64,000 nt of DNA from Piromyces finnis (lineage: Eukaryota; Neocallimastigomycota; Neocallimastigomycetes; Neocallimastigales; Neocallimastigaceae). Below the pieces are notes generated by a model. The model searched no databases. It saw only the letters and a program-made list of their open reading frames with translations, and was not told the origin of the DNA. The stretch's first letter is position 1. Every line of letters starts with the position of its first letter. Below, in pieces: positions 53,912 to 64,000 of this stretch. The stretch spans positions 1,136,001 to 1,200,000 of the forward strand of contig MCFH01000001.1 of the NCBI GenBank assembly GCA_002104945.1. Direction: 5' to 3'. The position numbers and the translations under genes were made by a program.

Positions 53912-55561
53912 CTATTTAGCTTCTTCACCTTCAGCAGCTGGCTTAGCTTCGGCCTTTTCGTCGTCCTTACCTTCTTGAAGGTCAGAAGTCCAGAGAGTTA
54001 AGTTATCACGAAGTAATTGCATGATTAAAGTACTGTCCTTGTATGATTCTTCACTTAAAGTATCGAGTTCAGCAATAGCATCATCGAAGGCTTGCTTGGC
54101 AAGGTGGCAAGCTCTGTCTGGTGAACTTAAGATTTCATAGTAGAAGACAGAGAAGTTAAGGGCAAGACCTAAACGGATTGGGTGAGTTGGAGCAAGTTCA
54201 GTTTGAGCAATGTCAGTAGCGTTCTTGTAAGCATCGTGAGCTTGAGTGGCAGCTTCCTTACGCTTTTCACCAACAGCGAATTCAGCAAGGTAACGGTGGT
54301 AATCACCCTTCATCTTGTAGTAGAAGACCTTAGATTCACCAGCAGCAGCAGATGGAATAAGGTGTTCGTCTAAGACGTTTAAGATATCAGAACAAACTTC
54401 AGTAAGTTCATTTTCAATAGTTTGACGGTAGGCTCTGATTTGGTTAACTTGAGCTTCGTTACCCTTACTTTCTTCCTTTTGTTCAATGGAAGAAACAATT
54501 CTCCAAGAAGCACGGCGAGCACCAATGACGTTCTTGTAAGCGACGGAGAGAAGGTTACGTTCTTCAACGGAAAGTTCAAGACCGAGCTAAAAATATATTA
54601 TTTATTTACAATTAGATCTATATTTTTTTAAATTAAATTTTTTATTTATATATATTATTTACCTTAGCAACTTCCTATTATTTTCCAATGTAATTGTACA
54701 TGTAAACAAATCATATTAGATCACTATTTCAAATAAATAATTTAAAAATATTTTTATTTTAAATTTTAAGCAATTCTTACCTTCATGTATGAAACCATTT
54801 CTATATATTTATACAATAAAAATTCAATATGATCAATATTTATTCTCTTTCTTTTATGAAGAAATACAAATTTACTATTTTGTAATTAACACTTACCATC
54901 GTATCTTTCAGCTTGTTCGGCTAATTTAGCCATGTAAACTTGATGTTCTCTGTCTATTAAACATATATTTAAAAAATATTAAATATAAAAGAATATTAAT
55001 ACTTTTTATCTTTTTGAAATATTTTTTATTTGATCATTTCAATTTTTATTTATACTCTGAATATTTTTTATTTATTTATTTTGATCATTTTTTTTATCTT
55101 TATTTATTGTTTTTTCCTTTACTATAATACAATATTATTTAACTATATATTTTCTATATTTTAGTCCTTCTTATTTTATATTTATTTGGTCAAGTATACA
55201 TCTTAAAATAACTAAATGTTTTATGAATGAACCATTAACTTTTGGAAGATACATCTATAAAAATTTTATCATATATTTTACTTAAACCTCTATTTCTTTT
55301 ATTTTATTTTTATTATATTATTATTGTTGTTTATATATATTTAAATAAAACCGTTCACTTTTTTTTATCTAAATATTATTTATGCTATTACTTTTTTTTT
55401 TGTTTATTTATTTTTAAATTGATCCCTAAATGTTTGTTTATTTATTACATTATCATTATTATGTACTAATTCTAATTTATTTAATAACACCACTTTCTTT
55501 ATTAATAATATCTTATATATATTTTAATATGTAATATATTTTTATTCATACCGTCAGCCAT
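53912..55561 (-). CDS. 14-3-3 protein
   Basis: Five exons (55561-55552, 54953-54897, 54800-54781, 54674-54663, 54586-53912) give 257 aa, a normal 14-3-3 length. Landmarks: [20 protein letters not shown], then [39 protein letters not shown] (the classic first signature), [19 protein letters not shown] and [20 protein letters not shown], and [20 protein letters not shown] with the second signature near the end. The phosphate-binding Lys, the RR of GARRASWR and RY of YHRYLAEF are present. 14-3-3 dimers bind phosphoserine/threonine motifs on many clients in the cytosol. The tail is Glu/Lys/Ala-rich ([12 protein letters not shown]). Exon 4 is only 12 nt, encoding EVAK. Codon use is visibly richer in C/G-ending codons than in neighbouring genes, as expected for a highly expressed protein. 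Confidence 0.98.
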
Positions 55562-58073
55562 TTCTTTATTTATTTATTTTTAAAACTTTTGTTGTTCTTG
55601 ATTATTTTATGAAAAAAAAATTAAAAACAGATAAAATATTTTTAAAATGAAAAAAAAAAATATTTATTCTATAATTTTTCTTAACTTAATGAAAAAAAAT
55701 ATTTTAATAATCTTAATAATTTGTTTTAATTTTCAATATATTAGAATATATTTGAAATTATATTAATATAATATTATTGGAAAATAATATAACATAATTA
55801 TAATTAGATATATTATTATATTTATATTGTTTATATCATTATATAAAATTAAACTATTTTATATTAAAATAATTATTATATTTTAAAAAACTTTTTTATT
55901 AATTTTTTATTTATTTATAATTTAATAATATATAAATTGTTTTTTTATATTTAATACTTAAAAGTTGCTATTTTTTTATTTATTATTCGATAAATATATT
56001 ATTTATATATAGTAATTATATCGATTAACTATATTCCACGATGTTTATAAATAGTCAATGATATATATTACAAATAAAAAAAAAACATTTAAAAAAAGAT
56101 GTTAAAATATTAAATGATAGTATTTTTTATTTAAATATAAATAAAAACATAGTTTTTTGTTTATAATCATAAATATTATTACACTTTAATGAAATTAAAA
56201 AGAATATCATTTAAAAATAATTATTTAAAATTAATTTTAAATGATTTTAATTTTCTTCTTTTTATTTATTTATTTATTTATTTATTTTATTTATTTATTA
56301 AAATATTGTTTGTTGCTTATTTGTTTGTTTGTTAATAAGTAAAAAAAAAGTAGGGAAAGGCTTATTTATCCTCCTACAATATATTAAGGATTTTACTTAT
56401 CAAAGCATTGGTTCATAAATAGAGTAAAAAAAAAGCCAAAATTTCTTCTAATATTATGCTAATTAATTTAATAATAAATATATAATATTACTAATTAAAA
56501 ATTAATTTATTATTATTCTAATAATATTAAAAATATATATATATTTGTCTTTTTACAAAACAATCTTTTAAAAGAATACATTAATCTATGTTTTATAAAG
56601 TAAAACATCTATAGAATAATCCTACAATTTTTCCTCTGCCATCAAAATTTCTAAACAAAATTAGTATAAGAAATATTTTTTTTCCCTTTTCATCATGTTT
56701 TAGTTATTTTGTATGTACTTTAAAATCTTTTTTTTATTATTATTATTCTCATGATATTCATTCTCAACACACCCATTCAAACCTCTTCTTGATAAGAAAT
56801 ATGTATTGAAATAAATTAATTTAATTTATTGGATTCAATTATTTATTTAATATTTATTTATTTATTCATTAAATATTGAAATGGATAATCCTTAAATCAT
56901 ATTAATACATTTTAATATATTGTATATTGTAGGATTAATTAATTAATAGTATTTAATAAAATTGGTGAATTGTACATAAAATAAATTAACACCTTAATTG
57001 AAATTAAGATTATAAAGTAATATATTTATATTATATATTATAATATTAGCATAATTAGAGTATTATAAATAATTAGATTAAAAACTTAAAAAATACATAC
57101 TATTTTAATTTGATTCAGTTTTTAATATAATAAACAAATATGTTCAATATATTATATTATACAATAATATATTTTAAAATGTATTGCAATATTTAACGGT
57201 TTATATTATTAAAAAATTTCTTTTACATTCTATTCTAATTAAGTTTTTAAAAAAAATTAATTTAAAGGTAATCTTACTTTGTTTTAGGAAAATTAAAATT
57301 AAAAGGTAAAATAAATTACTTTTTTTAGTAATAATGTAATACTTTGATTAATGTGTTTGTATACATTATGTATATTGTATACATTAGTTTAAGAAGTAAA
57401 AAGTTAAAAAAGGCAGTCAATGAAATAACGAAAGCATTAAAAAATATAGGAAGATCTTATCAAAAAAAATATATATTACATTATAATATATTATATATTA
57501 ATAGATCATACTTTTTTTAATTTTAGTACGGCATTATTTTTAAATTCATCCAGAGAATAAATTAAATATATACGTACATACATATATTCAAAGATAACTT
57601 ATTTAAAATGTTTATTTATTAGGATTTTACACATGCTATAAGCATGCAATAAATAAAAAAAAACTATGGTATAATTAGTGGTATAAAATTTGTTAGAATT
57701 ATAGAACCAATAATGATAATGGTTGTATCAACCAAATAATAACTGATTAAAAGAACTAAATTGATTGGATAATGTAATCAGTGGCTTCCATATTTTACAA
57801 TACATAAATAAAAACGGCGGAAATTATTATTTTTATGATTAATATGATATGATAATAATTAGTATATTGTATTTATAGTATTTATAGTATTTATAGTATA
57901 ATAAGAGATAGGAAATAGAAAATCTTGATCTTAATAAAGTTAAAAAATTAAACCATAAATTTAAAGCTAGAAATAGAATTTTGATGCTAAAAATAACTAT
58001 TTTTAAAAATAATATATAGTATTTATATTTATATTTATAATTACTAAAATTAACGTATTTAGAGTATATATTA

Positions 58074-58156
58074 TGTTTATTATTATTATTATTATTATTC
58101 TAATTATTCTAATTATTATTATTATTATTATGTTTATTATTATGTTTATTATTATG

Positions 58157-58206
<50 letters not shown>

Positions 58207-58327
58207 GTTTATTATTATTATTATTATGTTTATTATTATGTTTATTATTATTATTATTATTATTATGTTTATTATTATGTTTATTATTATTATTATTATT
58301 ATTATGTTTATTATTATGTTTATTAAT
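58074..58327. repeat. Interrupted (TTA)n/(TTATGT) microsatellite block
   Basis: About 250 bp of ATT units punctuated by recurring TTATGTTTATTATTATG segments. The poly-Ile and poly-Asn frames over it are artefacts of the repeat. Confidence 0.93.
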
Positions 58328-58997
58328 GTTGTTGCCGTTATTATATTTATTAGTTATCACATCACATCTATATACTTGTTAAATAATTTTAATTTATTGT
58401 AGAGTTATTTAAAATTTTCTCAAATCTGGCAGTAAAATAAACAAAAAGTTAAGGTGTTTTATTATATTATTTGATTTGTTAATAAATTTTAATCATTATG
58501 GTGTATGGTCTTAATGTAGAATTTCTATATAAAAAAAGGGTATATATTATGGAAATAAAATCGATATTTTTAAATTTTGTGGTGTTTCTTTATCGTGAAT
58601 TTCAAATTTTTTAATTTTATACGATTTAATTATACCATTTTTAATATAAAAAAAACTAAATAATATTGTTTTAATTAATCAATATTTGACATTTGATCTT
58701 CAAATCTTAATAACCTAAAGTTTTTAATTTATATACAATTGTATGGTTTATACATAAATCAATTAAAATAACCATTACATAAATTACATTACATCAAAAT
58801 AATTTGTTCAATTGCTTCTGCTTGTAATATATTTATTTATTTACTATTATATTTTAAAGGCTTATTCATACTATAGCTGTAAATGTTATCTAAGAGTTTA
58901 TAAAAGCATTCATTAACAATGAAATTTTTTTATATATGTCATAAAAATAATAATTTTAAAAACCGAACACTAGTTTTAAGAATTATAAAATATTAAA

Positions 58998-59014
58998 TTT
59001 ATTTATTTATTCAT

Positions 59015-59072
<58 letters not shown>
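58998..59072. repeat. (TTTA)n microsatellite
   Basis: About 18 ATTT units with one TTCA variant near the start. Confidence 0.93.
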
Positions 59073-59075
<3 letters not shown>

Positions 59076-60198
59076 AATTAAATGAATACCAAAAAAAAAA
59101 AAAAAAAAAATTAAATGTTATATTTAAAACACAGTCAAAAATTTCAATCCTAAGATTTTTGTTATTACTGATGGATAAAATAAGTGATTAATATTGTTTT
59201 TTTAAAAAAAAAAAAAAAAGAAAATGTACTTTATATTTACTATGATAATATTCATAGATATCTTTTAAATACAAATTTATTTTTATCTTAATATGGAACA
59301 ATGGTAATTTTCATTTCTAGTATTGTTAATTAAACGAAAAGGATATTTCATTATTTTTAGAAATAACACAAAATATTTTATTATACTTTTTTTTTTTTTT
59401 TTTGATAGGTTAGACATTTAATAATTTATAATAATATATTAAACTAACCTTATAAAAAAAAAGTTTAACCATTGTTAAATGCTTATTAAAACAACAAGAT
59501 TTGTAAGAAAAGAAAGAAAGAAAACACACAAATCATAATATTCTATTGTTATAATTGTTATAATATAGATATATTGATAAATTAAAAAAAAAAATTATAA
59601 ATTTTCAAAGGTAAAATAAAAGCCTTTACAAAATATTAAATAAATATATTTAATATTTTTTATCTTTTTTTTTAATTTTTTTTATTTATTTTATTTATTA
59701 ATTATTTGCATGTCCTTAACAATAAATAATAAAATAAAGCATAAAAAAGGTAAAAGGATAATAGGATGGAAAGATTTATTTTTATCTATTTTGTTTTTAT
59801 ATAAAAAATCATATCTTTATCTTCTTTTATTATGATTACTATTTGCCTTTTTATTACTTTTTTGTTATTATTTCTTGATATCATTATAAATTTTTATACT
59901 AGTTTTCAATTATTAATGTAATTATTATTGTTAATTTTAATATTTTTTAATGGTAGTTTTTTTTATTATGATTTTTTATATGAAATTGAATATAATAATT
60001 ATGAATAATCTTGTAAAAGGTATTAAGATTTAGTTTTTTTTTTTGTTTGTTTGTTTATTTTGTTCTCTTTAACCAATTATATTTTAATTATACTAATGTG
60101 TGTAGCATTATGAATGATTTACTATAAAACTTTTTTTTTTCCTTTAGTATTATTAAAATAATTGAATTTAGAATGAAATCTATTTTCTGTTGGTGAGT

Positions 60199-61901
60199 TT
60201 ACTTGCTCTTAGCTCTTTCCTTTTGAGCTTCATTTAACTTAACTTGTAGTACTTCAATGATAGCTATTTTATTTCATATTAATTAGCAATTATCGTCGTT
60301 ATTATTATTACCATTGTTAATTGTTTGAATCCATAAATGTCAAAAAAAAATTATTACCATAGATCATTAATTTATAATTGTAATATTATTAAATATTACA
60401 GGATTTTAGGATAAAATCAAAATATAAAATATAGAAACAAATAAATAATAAATAATATATTGTTATTATAAATTGAAAATGAATTATTAAATATTGTTTA
60501 ATAAATTATTGGAATAATAAAAGTTACATTTATTTTGATCTTGTCTACTAATAATAGAATCTTGGAGCTTTTTTAAGTTTTCTTTTAAGAAAGTGTTCTT
60601 CTTTTCAAAGAACTTTTTAGTATCATCTAAGTTCTAATTTTATTACAATTGACATTATTTTTATTAAAAAGTGAAAATATATGAAAATATATTATATCAG
60701 CCAAAGTCAATAATAGAAACATTTATGTTATAATAGTATAACAATTTAATATTTTGTTGATATTTTGGTGATATATTTATTTAGTAATCTCTAGAAATAA
60801 TATTTATATTATTCGTATATTATTATCGTTATTATTGTTATTATTTTATACCTTTTCAACGTAGTAACCAGTACCAACATCAACAATTAATTTATCTTTG
60901 TTAACTAATTGACCTGGAACATATAAGTAAGAACAGCGAAAAAAAAAAAAAAAAAAAAAAAAGAGTTAAGGTAATTGATATTCATCTTTTTGTGAATAAA
61001 TATATGTTCAATTTTTCTATTTCTACACTTTTATGTTAAAAAAAAAAAAAAAAAAAAAGGATATAGAAACAGTAAGTGGAACAAGAATATTGGCACCTAT
61101 ATTTTATTATTAAAAATATAGAATTACTATATATGCGATTTTATTTTTTAAAATATATATACATTCACATGTAAAATATAATATATTTTGAAAATTTTAC
61201 CATCATCTAATTTCTTAACAGTATTAACACATTCAATGTTAGTATTAAATTTTGTTTGAGCTAATTTTAAAGCAGAGTATGATTCAGTTAAATGTTGGAT
61301 TTCCTGTGTTTAAGAATTAGTTTTTATATTTGAAAATTAAAAAAAATAAAATATATTAAAATATATTAGTATTATTCTTTTTCATATATATATGTAACTA
61401 TTTTTTTTTTATCTCTATATATAGATTATTTTTTTTCTTTAATAATTTTTAAAGTATAATATTTTATTTAATAATATAATATTTTTGATTTCTATTTGTA
61501 AATTTGATTAAATATACATATACTGGTATATAATATATATAATTATACTACATCAGAAATTTAATAATATTAAAAAAACTTTTGATGAAATTAAATTGGT
61601 TTGCAATATATTTTTGACATATTATCAAAAATCCAATATTTTTTTTTTTTAGTTTTAGGAATTATAAGCATATATTGTTGGCGTTTTGTTTTAGTAATGA
61701 ATTCTTATATATTTGCTTTGATTTTATTTTAAAATTGATTTATTATTATCAATACTATTATTGTAGAAAAAGGTACACAAAAATAGAGTTAAATCGAATA
61801 ACTTTTTATTATTATTATTATTGTTGCTTTTGGAATTACAAATTTCTTTGATACTCTTGTTATAAGAATAAATTGATTTTTTTTTTTTTTTTTTTTTTTT
61901 A

Positions 61902-61932
<31 letters not shown>

Positions 61933-62172
61933 TTATTTTATTTTATTTTATTTTATTTTATTTTATTTTATTTTATTTTATTTTATTTTATTTTAGATTC
62001 CTTTTCCTTTATGCTTCTATAGTAATGTTTAAATTAAAGTTTTTTAATTATATAAATGATAAAGAAAAAATACCTCTTCAATTTGTTGTCTAACAGCTTG
62101 AAGTTGTTCCATTGGAAGATCAGCAAGATCAATAACAGTAGTAGTTGCCTTATCCTTATCGCTTGATGACAT
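60199..62172 (-). CDS. PFDN5: Prefoldin subunit 5 (alpha-type prefoldin)
   Basis: Five exons (62172-62074, 61303-61201, 60913-60852, 60633-60528, 60263-60199) give 144 aa. The N-terminal helix ([20 protein letters not shown]), the following coiled-coil arm ([20 protein letters not shown]), the hairpin strand [25 protein letters not shown] and the returning helix ending in [17 protein letters not shown] match the alpha-type prefoldin plan. The stretch [11 protein letters not shown] is characteristic of subunit 5. Prefoldin is a cytosolic hexamer that delivers nascent actin and tubulin to the CCT chaperonin. It is slightly shorter than the animal protein (about 154 aa). The second-to-first exon intron (62073-61304) carries a long TTTTA repeat and a 22-base poly-T. 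All splice sites are GT-AG and phases agree throughout. Confidence 0.9.
61896..61996. repeat. (TTTTA)n pentanucleotide repeat in a prefoldin intron
   Basis: A poly-T tract grades into ATTTTT units and then about 14 TTTTA units inside intron 1 of the prefoldin 5 gene. Confidence 0.93.
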
Positions 62173-62194
62173 CTTATATTATTATTAATTTTTC

Positions 62195-62228
<34 letters not shown>

Positions 62229-63052
62229 TATGTATATATATATAATGAACTATAAATTAAAATAAATAAAAATTAAATGAAATTTATTTTTTTAATTTTA
62301 AAATGTAAAATACTCTTTCTTAAATTTTTATTATATAAATAAAATATTGAAAAATATATAAAGCATTCTTATAAATTCATTTCTTTCATAGTATAATGGT
62401 ATATGTGGCTTTCATACATAAAAATGAAATAAAAATAATGCATTGATTAAATATAAATTAATTATTATGTGGCCTATTAAATTATAATTTTAATATCTAT
62501 TTTATAATAGACTCTATTTCATTTATATTTATTTTTGTACATTTTGTTAAATTTTTAATTAAAAAGAATCAATCAAATCAAGTATTTCATATATTAATGT
62601 ACATATTTTAAAATATTATTTCATTATAGTTTATTTTTCTTATTAATTGAATTTATTGTTTTTAAACATCTTAATAAAAAATATATATTTTCTCATTATA
62701 TAAAAAAAAAATATTTTATTGCTTATATGCTTAATATAAGATAAATAATAAAAGATAATACAGTAGTAGAGTAAATAAATAAAATAAATAGAAAAAAATG
62801 AGGATTAAAATTATAATAATTAATATATTATTTCATTTTGAATATTATAGTTTGCTTTTTCTACAATTAAAAAAAAAATGTGTATTGGTTTCTATAGTAA
62901 TCAATAGATTTTTTTAAAGTACTAATAATAATAATAATAATAATAATAAAAGATATTTGAAATATTTTATATTAAATATTATATATTTCATAAAAGTTAA
63001 TATAACTATATAAATGTTATTGTTGTTGTTGTTGTAGTTTTGTTAAAATTGG

Positions 63053-63084
<32 letters not shown>

Positions 63085-63135
63085 TGATTTTTTTATAGAT
63101 TTTTTTTTTTTTTTTTTCATTATAAAGTAGAATGC
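62173..63135. other. AT-rich intergenic spacer
   Basis: Upstream region of prefoldin 5 and downstream region of the last gene. It contains A/T homopolymers (62202-62225, 63053-63080), an AAT repeat at about 62926-62949, and a weak tRNA-like 5' half at 62383-62420, discussed under findings. No coding region seen. Confidence 0.5.
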
Positions 63136-63896
63136 TTAATATCTTCTTCTTTGTCCACCATTACTAATCATAATAACTTTCTTCGACTTCTTTTTACCTA
63201 ATTTTCCATTGTTTTTTGAAGTATTATCTTCATCTCTTTTTAATTCTTGTAATTCATTAGATTTATCAACTTCAGATGTTTTTGAATCAGAAGTAGCAGT
63301 ATTGATAGTATCTTCTACAGGTTCATTTTCTTTTTCATTTTCCTTAACTTTTTCTTTACCCTTTCCCTTATTTTTGGTACTGTTAATAATATCAGAAATG
63401 GATATTTCTTTTTGTTTTTGGGTATCATTATCAGAATCTTCAACTAATTCATCAAAATCAAGAGACCATCCATTATCCTTACTAACCCATTCATTATCAT
63501 TTACAATTAACTTTTTCTTAACAGATGTTGATTTATTACCTTGCCATGGTGAAAAAGTAACATTAGATGATGATGATGATGCAATTTTAGCAAATGAATT
63601 AGCCGATTTCTTTTTTTGTTGATTCTTTAAAAAGTCTATGGCCTCTTGAGAAAGTGCTGCCGGAACATATTCTTGGGAATTACTATTATTCTTCTTTTTA
63701 TTACCATTGGAATATAATAAATCATCATTAATTGGTTCGTAGAGTAGTGGTTGACTCTTATTAGATTCTAAAGCTGCTGATGATTCAAATGATTTATACA
63801 TATTCATCCATTCACTTTTTAAATTACTTTCTTTATTCTTATGATTGTCTTTTGCTATTTTTTGTTGTCTCTTTTTAGAAAGTTGAGTAATTTCCG
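63136..63896 (-). CDS. Last exon of an unrecognised, largely disordered protein (5' part beyond window)
   Basis: The exon opens after an acceptor AATAG at 63897-63898 with a split codon (phase 1) and reads EITQLSKKRQQKIAKDNHKN and so on to the stop at 63136, about 252 residues. The internal Met at 63807 is not the start, because the frame is open upstream to the acceptor. Visible features: a basic helix at the start, SQEAIDFLKNQQKKK, an acidic patch (DFDELVEDSDND), a Lys/Glu-rich repeat (KGKGKEKVKENEKENE) and a strongly basic end (KLGKKKSKKVIMISNGGQRRRY) that could be a nuclear or nucleolar targeting or RNA-binding tail. I do not recognise a family. The remaining exons lie beyond 64000. Confidence 0.65.
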
Positions 63897-64000
63897 CTAT
63901 TATAGTTATTAATAATTATATAATAATATCATCGTAGAAATAATATAATTTATAATGAATAAAAAAAAAAGGACATTAATAAAATTATATTCTTTTGGAA

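Larger units (their letters stand above)
55562..60198. other. Gene-poor region of about 4.6 kb
   Basis: Only short AT-rich frames on either strand, with no protein-like composition. It includes the upstream region of 14-3-3, a TTA/TTATG repeat block (58074-58327) and a (TTTA)n block (58998-59072). No RNA gene found. Confidence 0.55.

Overview
The window is eukaryotic nuclear DNA of extreme A+T content. Genes are broken by many short AT-rich GT-AG introns, and poly-A/T, (TTA)n and (TTTA)n tracts lie between and within genes. The gene content is an RGS protein, a very large multipass protein resembling the TmcB-like family, a class C GPCR-like receptor with a beta-helix ectodomain, proteasome alpha-7, 14-3-3 and prefoldin 5. 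Together with the single-ORF LINEs, this best fits an anaerobic gut fungus (Neocallimastigomycota). A dictyostelid is the main alternative, but the intron density argues against it. The assignment is inference. No marker gene was searched.

Layout. 1-1311 (-): 5' part of a single-pass membrane protein, running off the window. 4555-6393 (-): RGS-domain protein. 6394-12344: gene-poor. 12345-21613 (+): a 26-exon multipass protein of about 1708 aa, assembled here by following reading phase, with a disordered middle carrying a 51-bp repeat that encodes PKA-type RRAS/RRTS sites. 22534-27938 (+): a 21-exon, about 1152-aa receptor (signal peptide, beta-helix, EGF-like module, class C 7TM). 28894-31296 (+): proteasome subunit alpha-7. 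32684-53265: a nest of non-LTR retrotransposons, all on the minus strand. 53912-55561 (-): 14-3-3. 55562-60198: gene-poor. 60199-62172 (-): prefoldin subunit 5. 63136-63896 (-): last exon of an unrecognised gene that continues outside the window.

The LINE nest can be taken apart from its target-site duplications. Two nearly identical full-length elements (41757-47463 and 47570-53120), each with an intact 1507-codon ORF, sit 106 bp apart inside one older 5'-truncated copy (40803-41756 + 47464-47569 + 53121-53265). That older copy is itself flanked by a 13-bp duplication. To its left, a still older, rearranged copy has been hit by three more insertions, including a second LINE family (35064-39114). 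The two full-length copies differ in the number of 124-bp units at their 5' ends (two versus one).

The RGS protein, the GPCR-like receptor and the PKA-site-rich membrane protein are all plausible signalling components, but nothing in the sequence ties them into one pathway. I identified no promoters, riboswitches, CRISPR arrays or intact tRNA/rRNA genes.
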